A DNA stretch of 64,000 nt, taken from contig NZ_CP019333.1 in NCBI RefSeq assembly GCF_002163875.1, positions 2,658,864 to 2,722,863 of the forward strand, in the 5' to 3' direction. The position numbers and the translations under genes are program-made. Shown here in pieces: positions 18,606-28,019 of this stretch (positions within the stretch are counted from its first letter, which is position 1; every line of letters starts with the position of its first letter). The notes under the pieces are model-generated. The model saw nothing but the letters and a program-made list of their open reading frames with translations, had not been told where the DNA came from and did no database searches. Source of the stretch: Gilvibacter sp. SZ-19. GTDB taxonomy: Bacteria; Bacteroidota; Bacteroidia; Flavobacteriales; Flavobacteriaceae.

Positions 18606-19874
18606 ATGAAGATATTAAAGACACCTCCTCAGGGCATGCGCGAGTTCACAGCCGATCAAAAGGCGATTCGAAATTACATCCAAAATGTGATCTTGGAGCA
18701 TTATCAAACCTTCGGATTCAGACAGATCGAAACTCCCTGTGTGGAGAACATCGACTTGCTATCCAGCGGACAAGGTGGAGAGAACGAGAAGTTGATCTTC
18801 AAGATCCTTAAACGAGGAGATAAATTGGCTAAATCTAGTATGGACGACTTGGCCGATCTCGGGCTGCGCTTTGACTTGACGGTGCCTTTAGCGCGTTTTT
18901 ACGCCAATAATATGGGCCAATTGCCCAAGGTGAATAAGTTTATTCAGATAGGAAATGTTTGGCGTGCAGAGCGACCTCAAAAAGGGCGTTACCGCCAATT
19001 CACCCAATGCGACATAGATGTCATTGGAGACCCTACTTATTTGGCTGAGTTGGAACTTATCTCTGCCACTACTGCAACTTTGAAGCAATTTGGCTTAGAC
19101 GGTTTTGAAGTAAAGATCAATGACAGGCGCCTTTTAATGGCTATTGCCAATTACTGCGGATTTAACGAAGATCAAGCCGCAGAGGTCTTTATCATTTTAG
19201 ACAAACTGGACAAGATCGGTATCGGTGGAATCAAGGAAGAATTGGCTACCACTGAGCTAGATCAACAGCAATGTGACACATTTATAGAAATAGTTTCCTC
19301 CTTTACCTCACATACTTTCGAAGACTTTATAACTGCTAACGAATCACAGCAAATAGTTCCTGCCGAACTGCTGGAAGATCTAAAATTCGTGATCGATACC
19401 ATTCAAAAGGAAACAGGCTCTGGCATAGACATAGCCTTTGATCTTTCTTTGGTTCGCGGAATGGGTTATTACACCGGAATGATCTTCGAAGTCAAGGTTA
19501 AGGGCTACTCGTGGTCCATTGCCGGAGGTGGGCGTTATGACCGTATGATAGGGCGTTTCCTCGGTGGAAAACAACAAGTGCCAGCTTGTGGTTTTTCGAT
19601 CGGCTTTGAGCGCTTGGCTTTGATATTAGAAGAACAAGGCTTTGAAATTCCGGACAGCCGCAAACGCATTGCGCTCTTAGGCAATAAAGATGCAGATTCT
19701 ATACGAGCAATGCGCGAGCACGCAGCTTCACTTAGAGCGGATGGCAATACTGTTTTGCTTGATTATAAGGCAAAAAATCTCGGAAAACAATTAGATGACT
19801 TCAAGGCAATGGGATATACTGCCTTTGCTTTTGTAAATCCAGGAGAGACTATAGAACTGCGTGATTTGAGTTAA
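18606..19874 (+). CDS. hisS: Histidyl-tRNA synthetase, atypical form
   Basis: 422 residues of a class II tRNA synthetase. Motif 2 is WRAERPQKGRYRQFTQCDID, the HisA block is LVRGMGYYTG and motif 3 is AGGGRYDRMIGRF; a C-terminal anticodon-binding domain follows (RIALLGNKDAD onward). It differs from the usual bacterial form: the start reads PPQGMREF instead of PKGTRDF, HisA has RGMGYYTG instead of RGLDYYTG, and KGRYRQF replaces the more common form. This recalls a clostridial-type HisRS, so it may be a horizontally gained or second copy. Its last four bases overlap the end of the convergent gene. Confidence 0.8.
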   Translation: MKILKTPPQGMREFTADQKAIRNYIQNVILEHYQTFGFRQIETPCVENIDLLSSGQGGENEKLIFKILKRGDKLAKSSMDDLADLGLRFDLTVPLARFYANNMGQLPKVNKFIQIGNVWRAERPQKGRYRQFTQCDIDVIGDPTYLAELELISATTATLKQFGLDGFEVKINDRRLLMAIANYCGFNEDQAAEVFIILDKLDKIGIGGIKEELATTELDQQQCDTFIEIVSSFTSHTFEDFITANESQQIVPAELLEDLKFVIDTIQKETGSGIDIAFDLSLVRGMGYYTGMIFEVKVKGYSWSIAGGGRYDRMIGRFLGGKQQVPACGFSIGFERLALILEEQGFEIPDSRKRIALLGNKDADSIRAMREHAASLRADGNTVLLDYKAKNLGKQLDDFKAMGYTAFAFVNPGETIELRDLS

Positions 19875-21064
19875 TACCAAGTCGCCTTCTTATAAGCCTC
19901 GTGCTTAGAAGCCGCCTCTCGGTTGGTCACTATGAGTTCTTCTGCGGACCTTTCCTTTTTTCTATACCCGAATAGATGCAACACTTCTGTGGTAAAGAAC
20001 CGCGCTATCTTAAGATCGATCCTTAATTTACTTTTGTCTTCGGTCATCCAATGTACTCCGGGAAGTAAAGGAAATACCTTATCCACACGTAATTTTCTAA
20101 GTATTTTACTCAGGCCCAAAAAGAACGCAGGCACACTGCGAATTAGAAAATAACCGTCTTCTCCTTGTCCCTGGTATAAGGGCATGAACAATTGCCCTTT
20201 CTGATCTAAGACCATGGCCTGGTCACCATCGTAGCCTAAAAGTGTTCCAGAGGGAACCTGCTGAAAATTACGGTAACCAGGATTTAGTTTAAAAGCTTCT
20301 CGCCGCTGCACTTGATGTCTGTGGATGATCTCGTAGAACTGTTCCAGATCACTGCACTGGCGTCCTAGTCGGAGTCGCTGTTCTTGCTCTGACCCATCAG
20401 CAATAAGTCCTATGATCTCTAGGGACAAACGCGCAAAATCGTAGCAATTCTGAATACTCAAGGGATCGTCGTGTTGCCCTGCTTCAAAACCAAAGGCCAC
20501 ATACCCGAGTTCGTTGATATAACTCAGCAGTGGTCCTTGCAGATACTCCTCAATCCCTAAAACAACGGGTAGGGGATAGTGCTGCGTAAAACGGCGGTTC
20601 AACAAGCTGTCATTTACCGTTAAAAAAGGCGCTGTGGGTCCCGAAGTCGTGTGTAGGTCCATAAAATAAAAAGGACCTTTATGTTGATCAACTATATTTT
20701 GCAGCGCGTACCATAACTCGAGCTGCTCTTTTTGTTCGGAGTTCAATGCATCTTGTTGGGAGAGTGCGGCAATTTCTCCCTTGGACCATATTCTATTTAG
20801 ATCGACCTCACAATAGCGTTGCCCCGTTTTTAATGCCGTTTTATTACCAATTAGGCCATAAACGGAACCCGCTATAAACGCTCGCTGCTCTTGGAGCTCT
20901 TGCAATAACTGTTTTAGCGCAACTATACCGGCAGGTTCATTACCGTGGATCCCACCTATGAATATCACTACAGGACCATCATCCTTTACAATGGGTGGGG
21001 CAATTGATCGAGATTTTATGAGGTCTAGGCTTTGTAGATCAGCCATCGATAGGTTCAGGGTCAT
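19871..21064 (-). CDS. Succinylglutamate desuccinylase/aspartoacylase-family deacylase
   Basis: 397 residues, cytoplasmic, zinc carboxypeptidase-like fold (M14 group). Zinc ligands are visible in GGIHGNEPAG (His and Glu) and in FMDLHTTSGP (His), and the substrate-binding Arg in VDLNRIW. It removes acyl or aminoacyl groups from small amide substrates; the exact one is unknown. The start is uncertain: 21064 overlaps the preceding gene by 26 bases, while an internal ATG at 21046 overlaps by eight. It is co-directed with the broken glutamate-cysteine-ligase/CBS gene, a pairing that hints at a peptide-like metabolite made by the ligase and cut by this enzyme. Confidence 0.85.
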   Translation of the reverse strand: MTLNLSMADLQSLDLIKSRSIAPPIVKDDGPVVIFIGGIHGNEPAGIVALKQLLQELQEQRAFIAGSVYGLIGNKTALKTGQRYCEVDLNRIWSKGEIAALSQQDALNSEQKEQLELWYALQNIVDQHKGPFYFMDLHTTSGPTAPFLTVNDSLLNRRFTQHYPLPVVLGIEEYLQGPLLSYINELGYVAFGFEAGQHDDPLSIQNCYDFARLSLEIIGLIADGSEQEQRLRLGRQCSDLEQFYEIIHRHQVQRREAFKLNPGYRNFQQVPSGTLLGYDGDQAMVLDQKGQLFMPLYQGQGEDGYFLIRSVPAFFLGLSKILRKLRVDKVFPLLPGVHWMTEDKSKLRIDLKIARFFTTEVLHLFGYRKKERSAEELIVTNREAASKHEAYKKATWY

Positions 21065-22916
21065 AGAGTTGTATATCTTTAATGGTCACAATACCTACTA
21101 AGGTTCCTTTCTCGGTTACCGGCAAACAGCCAATTTCATGATGCTTCATGATCTTTATAGCTTCTTGTATATCCGTATCTGGTGCAACACTAACAACCGC
21201 CTTAACCATAATGTCGCCAACGCTTAAGCCATCGTCTATAGCTACGGCATAATCGGTGTGAATTACATGGGTCCAAGTAAGCAATCCTATCAATGAATCG
21301 TTGCGATCAACCACAGGAACGTGATGTATGTTCTTCCAGTCCATAATACTGGTCGCCAAGGCGGCTAAGTCATCTTCGCGCACTGTGATAACCCCTGTGG
21401 ACATGATCTGTGAGATTCTTTCTGGCGGATCCATGGCTTTAAAATCACAGAGTGGTCCCCAGTCTGCAATACAGTTATCTTCTTGTTGGTAGTCGAACAT
21501 GGTCTTAGATAGCATGCGTCTTGCAGCATCTTTACCGTATTTTTTGCTCGCCTCACGATAATTGGAAACAATCCATTTTGATCCGTCTTTGGCGTGTAAG
21601 CGTTTGTCTATGATGGTCAAATATCGTTGAATATCCGCAGGGTCTATTCCTGTAGACTTTAATCCTGACTCTGCCATAGGAAGCAACTCTCGCCCAATTA
21701 GTTTTTTTACGCCCAAACTCTCGCCCATCCATTCCATTACCGATTCAGAACCATATCGGGCAGCTTTTAAAAAGTTATTCTTGGCCGATTTAAAGTCCAT
21801 GGCGGTGATCATATCGTCGCAGGCGCTAGGTCTGGCTTTCATAAGACCAACCCAGAGCGCAAAGTTTGCCATTTCATCCTGTACCGTAGGTCCAGAAGGC
21901 ACATAGCGATTCTCTATACGCAAATGCGCTTTTCCTCCGCCTACACCATAACAAGCGCGGTTCCAATTGTAAAGCGTGCCATTGTGTAGGTTTAGGGCTT
22001 CTAATTTAGGAGCCTGTCCGGCTCGCGCCATACGCAATGCATCTTCTTTGATCTCGTGATGTAAGATCACCGTATGCGCTGCTATTTCGTTTCTAAATAT
22101 GGAACTCACGTCGCCTTGAGCCCAAGCCGTTCCGAATTGCACTCGAGGCTGCTTATTTATTAGTGCTGAGCGTGTAGGTCTGGTGTCAATACTTTGTCTA
22201 AACAGTGCAATACGGGTCTCTTTCCACAATTCTCTTCCCAATAGCAAGGGAGAATTGGTACAAATCCCAAGGATTGGACCTGCTAGCGCTTGCGCCCAAT
22301 TAAAGCTCGATATAAAATCCTCCGGATCGATCTGTAAATGCATTTGAAAACTGGTATTACAGGCTTCAAAAAGCACAGAATCGTGGAGTATGCTTAGTTC
22401 TTCTACACCGCGGATATGTAATTGAAAGTCACTGCCACGCGTGTGTTTGATCATGTCGTTAAGGGCGTAATACCTTGGGCTGGGAGTCATATAGTCCAAT
22501 TCCAAATACTTGGGCCCGATAGTGGGAAGTATTCCTGTGAGTAGGATCCTGCTGCCCGCTGCTTCCACGTGTTTCTTGGCAAGTTGTAGGTGTCCTTTTA
22601 ACGCTTATTCCATCTCGCTAAAACATTTTCCTTCCAGCTTTAAGGGATCCAGGTTGATCTCTAGGTTATATCGAGCTAATTCGGAAGTAAAATGCGGATC
22701 GGTTATCTCAGCCAAGATCTCCGGAGCGTTGTGAGCAGGCTGCCATTGGGCATCAGTTAAGCAAAACTCTTGTTCCGCTCCTATACGGGTAATTCCAGAT
22801 TCGATTTGCCCTGTGGCCAGCAGGTGATCCAAGGCCTTGATATCGTTGAGCAAATGTGCTAAGAATTCGGCCTTTGCCTGACTTTGTGTCAATCCTGCTA
22901 CGTCATGTCTTCCCAT
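21039..22916 (-). pseudogene. Glutamate-cysteine-ligase (GCS2)-like protein with C-terminal CBS pair, split by an in-frame TAA
   Basis: One continuous frame of 626 codons with a single TAA at 22607-22605. The N-terminal 103 residues hold the GCS2 active-site block GAEQEFCL. After the stop the frame continues without shift as ALKGHLQLAKKHV and on through GPKYLELDYMTPSPRYYALN to two CBS domains (ISQIMSTGVITVREDD and VGDIMVKAVVSVAPDT). The C-terminal piece could start at GTG 22568 but would lack the catalytic Glu block. CAA to TAA or GAA to TAA by one base is the simplest cause; sequencing error is possible. GCS2 proteins join glutamate to an amine with ATP; CBS domains bind adenine nucleotides. 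Confidence 0.8.
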
Positions 22917-22945
22917 ATTGAAGCGTTTAATAGTTGCTCTTCAAG

Positions 22946-22969
22946 TTTAGGCTGTTTTAAGCGCCTAAA
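22946..22969. promoter_or_regulatory. Inverted repeat between the GCS2 gene and the M16 gene
   Basis: Arms TTTAGGC / GCCTAAA, spacer ten bases. It lies 30 bases before the divergent GCS2 start and 150 bases before the M16 start. A second palindrome, GGTCAGTTGACC, follows at 22980-22991. Either could be an operator or leader hairpin; no match to known sites. Confidence 0.3.
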
Positions 22970-23120
22970 ACATGATTTTGGTCAGTTGACCGTCAAATAG
23001 GTTCACTTGAGGAGTGTTTTACGCCTTTATTTACGGGCTTTTTAACAGATATTTTAGAATTCCATCCGCAGTAAGGAAACCCGAATTACCTATCTTTAAC
23101 CCACTTAAAAAAAATCAATC

Positions 23121-25985
23121 ATGCGAAAATCAATCAAACGCAGTCTGTTGTTAATTCCTGCAGCACTGCTCGTCTTTGCCACTTCGTGTAAAGAGGGAGG
23201 AGCAGCAGATTCAGCAAACAGCGATCTCACTCTTGAATTCGAGAAGTACGAACTAGAAAATGGTCTGGATGTAATCTTGCATCAGGACAAGAGTGACCCT
23301 ATCGTATCTATGGCTATCCAATACGGTGTTGGTTCTAACAGAGAAAAGACCGGACGAACTGGTTTTGCTCACTTGTTTGAGCATATGTTGTTCCAAGAGT
23401 CAGAGAACGTGGGGCAAGATCAGTTCTTCAAGAAGATTCAAGATGTTGGAGGAACACTTAATGGTGGTACCTGGAAGGATGGAACCATCTATTACGAAGT
23501 TGTTCCTAAGAACGCTTTGGAAAAGATTATGTGGTTAGAAAGTGACCGTATGGGATTCTTCATCAATACGGTGACAGAATCAGCTTTCTACAATCAACAA
23601 GAAGTAGTTCAGAACGAAAAGCGCCAGCGCGTAGATAACAATCCTTACGGACATACTGGCTGGGTTATCGACAAGAACATCTACCCGGAAGGACACCCGT
23701 ATAACTGGCAAGTTATTGGAGAATTGGTGGACTTACAGAACGCCACTGTGGAGGATGTTCGTGAGTTCTATGACAAATACTACGGACCAAATAACGCTAC
23801 GCTCGTTATTGCCGGAGACTTCGAAACAGAGGAGATCAAGCCAATGATCGAGAAGTACTTTGGCGAGATCAAAAAACGTCAAGAGGTAGCGCCACTAGAG
23901 CCTATGCCTGTTACTTTAGATGCTACCAAGCGTTTAATGCACGAAGACAACTTCGCTACAGCGCCTCAGCTTAACATGGTTTACCCAACACTTCAGCAAT
24001 ATACAGACGATGCTTACGCCTTGGATTTCTTAGGGCAGTTGTTGTCACAAGGAAAGAAAGCTCCGTTGTATAAGGTATTGGTAGAGGAAAAGGAATTGAC
24101 CTCTCGCACAACAGCTTTTAACAACTCTCAAGAAATTGCAGGTGCCTTTAGAATCATCATTACCGCTAACGAAGGTAAGACACTTCAAGAGGTAGAAGAT
24201 GCGATCTTCGAGGCCTTCGCTATGTTCGAAGAGCAAGGAGTTACTGACCGCGACATTGAGCGTATCAAGGCAAGCCTAGAGACAGATTTCTACAATCAGA
24301 TCAGCAGTGTACTTGGAAAGTCATTCAACTTGGCGCAGTACAATGTTTTTGCTGGAGATCCTGAATTCTACAAGAAAGACTTGGAGAATATCCAGAGCGT
24401 GACCAAAGAAGACGTAATGCGAGTTTACAATACGTACATCAAGGACAAGCCGTATGTATTGACCAGTTTTGTGCCAAAAGGAAAGCCAGAATTGGCTGCG
24501 AACAATTCTGAGGTAGCTCCGGTAGTAGAAGAGGAGATCAAAGAGAATGTTACTCGTGAGATCGTTGATACAGAAGAAGAGATCGCTAAGACGCCTTCTG
24601 CCTTTGACCGTTCTGTAGAACCAGAAGCTGGCGACGCTCCTGCACTTAATATTCCTACAAGCTGGAAGTCTGAACTAGATAACGGCATGATGGTTTACGG
24701 AATTTCTCAAGATGAGATCCCGACAGTAAACTTTAGCCTGATCATCGAGGGAGGACACCTACTTGACGATCTTTCTAAAAACGGTGTTGCCAACCTAATG
24801 AGCGATATCATGATGGAAGGAACCGCCAACAAGACTCCGCAGGAATTAGAAGAAGAGATCGAATTGCTTGGAGCGAGTCTAAACATGTACACTACACGTG
24901 AATCTATCGTGGTACAAGGAAATACCTTGGTGAGAAACTTTGATAAGTTGATGGCTTTGGTAGAGGAGATCCTATTAGAGCCACGTTGGGATGAGGCGGA
25001 ATTCAACCGTATCAAAACAGCTACTATTAACAGTATTAAGCGTTCTGATGCTAACCCTAATGCAGTAGCAAACCGCGTATGGAACAAGATGCTTTACGGA
25101 GAAGGACACCCATTTGCTTACCCAACTAGTGGTACTGTGGAATCTGTAGAGGCAATTACTATGGACGACCTAAAGGCCTTCTACCAGAAGAACTTTTCAC
25201 CTTCTATTAGTCGCTTCTTAATTGTTGGTAAGATCGATCAAGATCAAACTATAGCCGCGCTAAACAGTTTGGAATCTAACTGGGCAGCTAAGGAAGTAAC
25301 AATCCCAGAATTCCCGGTAGACACTTCTCGCGATAAGTCAACCCTTGCTTTTGTAGATATTCCAAACGCCAAGCAATCGGTGATCAACATTGGTTACTTG
25401 TCTATGGCAAGAGACAATCCAGATTTCTATCCGGCAGAGGTGATGAACTACAAACTCGGAGGCTCGTTCTCTGGTAATGTGAACCTGATCCTTCGTGAGG
25501 AGAAAGGTTATACTTATGGAGCGCGCTCTGGTTTTAGCGGTACTAAAATCCCTGGAACCTTTAACGCGAGTTCTAGTGTAAGAACCAACACCACTGGTGA
25601 ATCTGTTGAGATCTTTAGAGATCAGATCAAGGCTTACAAAGAAGGAATTTCAGAAGAAGACCTTGAGTTCACTAAGAACGCTATGATCAAGTCTAATGCG
25701 CGTCGTTTTGAGACTCAATTCTCATTATTGGGAATGCTTTCTGAAATGAGCAACTACGGCTTAGCTCCTAATTACATCGAGCAGGAAGAAGCTATCATCA
25801 ATAATATGACTTTAGAACAGCACAAGGAGCTTGCCAATAAGCTATTGGACGAGAACCGCATGCTTTACTTAGTAGTTGGTGACGCCGCTACCCAGTACGC
25901 ACAGTTCAAGGACATGGGCTTTGACGAGGTGAAATTGGTAGATAAAGATGCTAAAGAAGTAGAACTGGAAGACGTGAAAATGTAA
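23121..25985 (+). CDS. M16-family zinc peptidase lipoprotein, two-domain
   Basis: 954 residues with a lipoprotein signal (FATSC, C23), so exported and probably membrane-anchored. The first M16 half has the inverted zinc motif HLFEH (H84, E87, H88) and the distal Glu in FYNQQEVVQNEKRQ. The second half (from about residue 515) lacks HxxEH, reading GVANLMSDIMMEG instead, and includes the RRF-like R/Y region EEKGYTYGARS. This active-plus-inactive pairing is normal for pitrilysin-like enzymes, which close around peptides and degrade them. Substrate unknown. Single transcription unit with a strong terminator. Confidence 0.93.
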   Translation: MRKSIKRSLLLIPAALLVFATSCKEGGAADSANSDLTLEFEKYELENGLDVILHQDKSDPIVSMAIQYGVGSNREKTGRTGFAHLFEHMLFQESENVGQDQFFKKIQDVGGTLNGGTWKDGTIYYEVVPKNALEKIMWLESDRMGFFINTVTESAFYNQQEVVQNEKRQRVDNNPYGHTGWVIDKNIYPEGHPYNWQVIGELVDLQNATVEDVREFYDKYYGPNNATLVIAGDFETEEIKPMIEKYFGEIKKRQEVAPLEPMPVTLDATKRLMHEDNFATAPQLNMVYPTLQQYTDDAYALDFLGQLLSQGKKAPLYKVLVEEKELTSRTTAFNNSQEIAGAFRIIITANEGKTLQEVEDAIFEAFAMFEEQGVTDRDIERIKASLETDFYNQISSVLGKSFNLAQYNVFAGDPEFYKKDLENIQSVTKEDVMRVYNTYIKDKPYVLTSFVPKGKPELAANNSEVAPVVEEEIKENVTREIVDTEEEIAKTPSAFDRSVEPEAGDAPALNIPTSWKSELDNGMMVYGISQDEIPTVNFSLIIEGGHLLDDLSKNGVANLMSDIMMEGTANKTPQELEEEIELLGASLNMYTTRESIVVQGNTLVRNFDKLMALVEEILLEPRWDEAEFNRIKTATINSIKRSDANPNAVANRVWNKMLYGEGHPFAYPTSGTVESVEAITMDDLKAFYQKNFSPSISRFLIVGKIDQDQTIAALNSLESNWAAKEVTIPEFPVDTSRDKSTLAFVDIPNAKQSVINIGYLSMARDNPDFYPAEVMNYKLGGSFSGNVNLILREEKGYTYGARSGFSGTKIPGTFNASSSVRTNTTGESVEIFRDQIKAYKEGISEEDLEFTKNAMIKSNARRFETQFSLLGMLSEMSNYGLAPNYIEQEEAIINNMTLEQHKELANKLLDENRMLYLVVGDAATQYAQFKDMGFDEVKLVDKDAKEVELEDVKM

Positions 25986-26004
25986 TTTCCATTTCGACGA
26001 AAAT

Positions 26005-26038
26005 AAAAAGGAGCTCCATACAGAGCTCCTTTTTTTAT
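26005..26038 (+). terminator. Rho-independent terminator after the M16 gene
   Basis: Eight-pair stem AGGAGCTC / GAGCTCCT with loop CATACA, preceded by AAAA and followed by a T-run. Confidence 0.9.
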
Positions 26039-26055
26039 TTTTTAACTTTAGTGCG

Positions 26056-27288
26056 ATGCGTAAAGCTTGGTATAAGAAAATTGGCCCAGCGACCTTGATC
26101 GCTGCTGCTTTTATTGGCCCTGGGACTGTAACTGTTTGCACCTTAGCGGGAGTGAATTTTGGCATGAACTTACTCTGGGCACTGCTGCTTTCCATGCTCG
26201 CAACTATCGTACTGCAAGAGATGGCTGCTCGTTTAGGTTTAATCACTGGTAAAGGCCTGGCAGAAGCTATCCGATCGCAACTCAGCAATTCAGGGCTCAG
26301 AAATACAGCGTTGATCTTAGTGTTTGCCGCCATTATTATTGGCAATAGTGCTTATGAGGCAGGAAATATAAGCGGCGGTGTCTTAGGTTTGCGCGAGTTG
26401 ATTCCCAATACGCAATTCAGTTTATTCGGATTTCCCTTAGAATCCTTGGTGATCGTTATTGGCCTGGTGGCCTTTATCTTGCTTTATTTGGGGACTTACA
26501 AGCTTTTGGAGCGCGTACTTATGGGCTTGGTTTTGCTGATGAGTCTTTGCTTTCTAATTACAGCCGTACTGACCGGACCAGACCTCTTATCCTTACTCAA
26601 AGGCTTATTGATCCCGTCCGCGCCTCAAGACAGTATATTTACCATCATAGCGCTAATTGGAACCACAGTAGTGCCTTACAATTTGTTTTTGCACGCAGCA
26701 TTGGTCAGTGAAAAATGGCAATCGAGTTCAGATCTGGGATGGGTGCGCAAGGACACGCTAATTGCTGTTGGTGTGGGTGGCTTGGTGTCTATGGCCATTT
26801 TACTCTGCGGAGCAGCACTGCAAGGCATGTCGGTTAATTCGGCTGCCGATCTTGGCAAGGGTCTAGAACCACTACTAGGAGGCTTTGCCAAATATTTTAT
26901 AGCCCTAGCACTCTTTGCCGCGGGGATTACTTCGGCTATCACAGCGCCTTTGGCGGCTGCTTATGTGGCTAGAGGTTGCTTCGGATGGGACGCTGGACTA
27001 AAGGATTTAAGATTCCGCAGTGTTTGGATGATGGTACTATTTGTCGGTGTATTTTTTGCCCTTAGCGGGAGTAGCCCTATAGCCATCATTCAGTTTGCCC
27101 AAATAGCCAACGGGATCGTCTTACCGCTTATAGCGATCTTTTTACTTTGGGCTGTCAATAAAAAAGGTCTATTAGGTCAATTTGTGAACACTAAGCTGCA
27201 AAACTTATTAGGATTGTTGATCATTCTAATATGCGTGTTACTTAGTGGCAGAACACTTTACAAACTCATTACCACATGGCTGGCTTAA
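26056..27288 (+). CDS. NRAMP-like transporter of the 5-oxoprolinase operon, metal motifs absent
   Basis: 410 residues, about 11 membrane helices, clear NRAMP (SLC11) family likeness from helix 1 (IGPATLIAAAFIGPGT) on. In metal-carrying NRAMPs helix 1 has DPGN and helix 6 has MPH; here these are G21-P-G-T24 and V206-P-Y208 (VVPYNLFLHAA). The Asp, Asn, Met and His that bind Mn2+/Fe2+ are therefore missing. The gene overlaps pxpA by 13 bases. B. subtilis has a similar protein (YcsG) beside its pxp genes. A role in moving 5-oxoproline or another small organic substrate is inferred from these two facts; a metal role is less likely. Confidence 0.85.
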   Translation: MRKAWYKKIGPATLIAAAFIGPGTVTVCTLAGVNFGMNLLWALLLSMLATIVLQEMAARLGLITGKGLAEAIRSQLSNSGLRNTALILVFAAIIIGNSAYEAGNISGGVLGLRELIPNTQFSLFGFPLESLVIVIGLVAFILLYLGTYKLLERVLMGLVLLMSLCFLITAVLTGPDLLSLLKGLLIPSAPQDSIFTIIALIGTTVVPYNLFLHAALVSEKWQSSSDLGWVRKDTLIAVGVGGLVSMAILLCGAALQGMSVNSAADLGKGLEPLLGGFAKYFIALALFAAGITSAITAPLAAAYVARGCFGWDAGLKDLRFRSVWMMVLFVGVFFALSGSSPIAIIQFAQIANGIVLPLIAIFLLWAVNKKGLLGQFVNTKLQNLLGLLIILICVLLSGRTLYKLITTWLA

Positions 27289-28019
27289 ATTATAGCATAG
27301 ACCTAAACGCAGATGTAGGCGAGGGCATTGCTACCGAAGCAGAGATCATTCCATTGCTAAGCAGTTGCAATGTGGCTTGTGGCGGTCATTATGGAGACAG
27401 GGACAGTGTTTTAAAGACTTTAGCTATAGCTCGCAAAGCAGGAATTAAAGTAGGGGCACACCCGGCTTATCCAGACAAAGCCAATTTTGGTCGAAAGGTC
27501 ATGAACATAGAAGTTGAGCGCCTAAAAGACGAGCTTTTAAGCCAATTAGAACTGTTCTTTAGCTGTTGTTCGGAACTTGATATACAAGCGCATCATATCA
27601 AACCCCATGGTGCGCTTTACAACCAAGCCGCTAAGAATCTACAGACCGCAAAAGTTATCGTTGAGGTCGTGCATTCCATCGATCAAAAATTACCACTATA
27701 CACCTTGCCTGGTGGCGTCTTGGATTCCTTGGCAAGCGATCTGGAGATTATTCCAGAAGCTTTTATAGACCGCCGCTATAATGCCGATTATACTTTAGTG
27801 TCCAGAAGCTTAGCTACCGCACTGATAACTGACCCATCCGAGGCTTGGCAGCAATTGGAAATGCTTGTAAAGCAAGGGCACATCCGCAGTGTACAGGGAA
27901 CCATGATCCCAATAAAGGCCAAAACATTCTGTGTGCATAGCGATTCCCCAGGGGCTTTGGATTTATTAACTCATATTCACCAGCAAATGGCGGCGAATAA
28001 TATGCAATTGGCAATATGA
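27276..28019 (+). CDS. pxpA: 5-oxoprolinase subunit A (LamB/YcsF family)
   Basis: 247 residues, cytoplasmic. The family start is seen in SIDLNADVGEG, with NVACGGHYGD, VGAHPAYPD and KPHGALYN carrying conserved His, Asp and Lys residues. PxpA, PxpB and PxpC together cleave 5-oxoproline (pyroglutamate) to glutamate using ATP. The start at 27276 overlaps the NRAMP-like gene by 13 bases; MAGLNYS is somewhat long compared with other PxpA starts. The gene ends in a four-base ATGA overlap with pxpB. Confidence 0.93.
   Translation: MAGLNYSIDLNADVGEGIATEAEIIPLLSSCNVACGGHYGDRDSVLKTLAIARKAGIKVGAHPAYPDKANFGRKVMNIEVERLKDELLSQLELFFSCCSELDIQAHHIKPHGALYNQAAKNLQTAKVIVEVVHSIDQKLPLYTLPGGVLDSLASDLEIIPEAFIDRRYNADYTLVSRSLATALITDPSEAWQQLEMLVKQGHIRSVQGTMIPIKAKTFCVHSDSPGALDLLTHIHQQMAANNMQLAI

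Noticed and set aside
25869-26345. 158-residue antisense frame across the M16 end and NRAMP-like start
   Set aside because: Crosses the terminator at 26005-26038 and is antisense to two clear genes; no family likeness.
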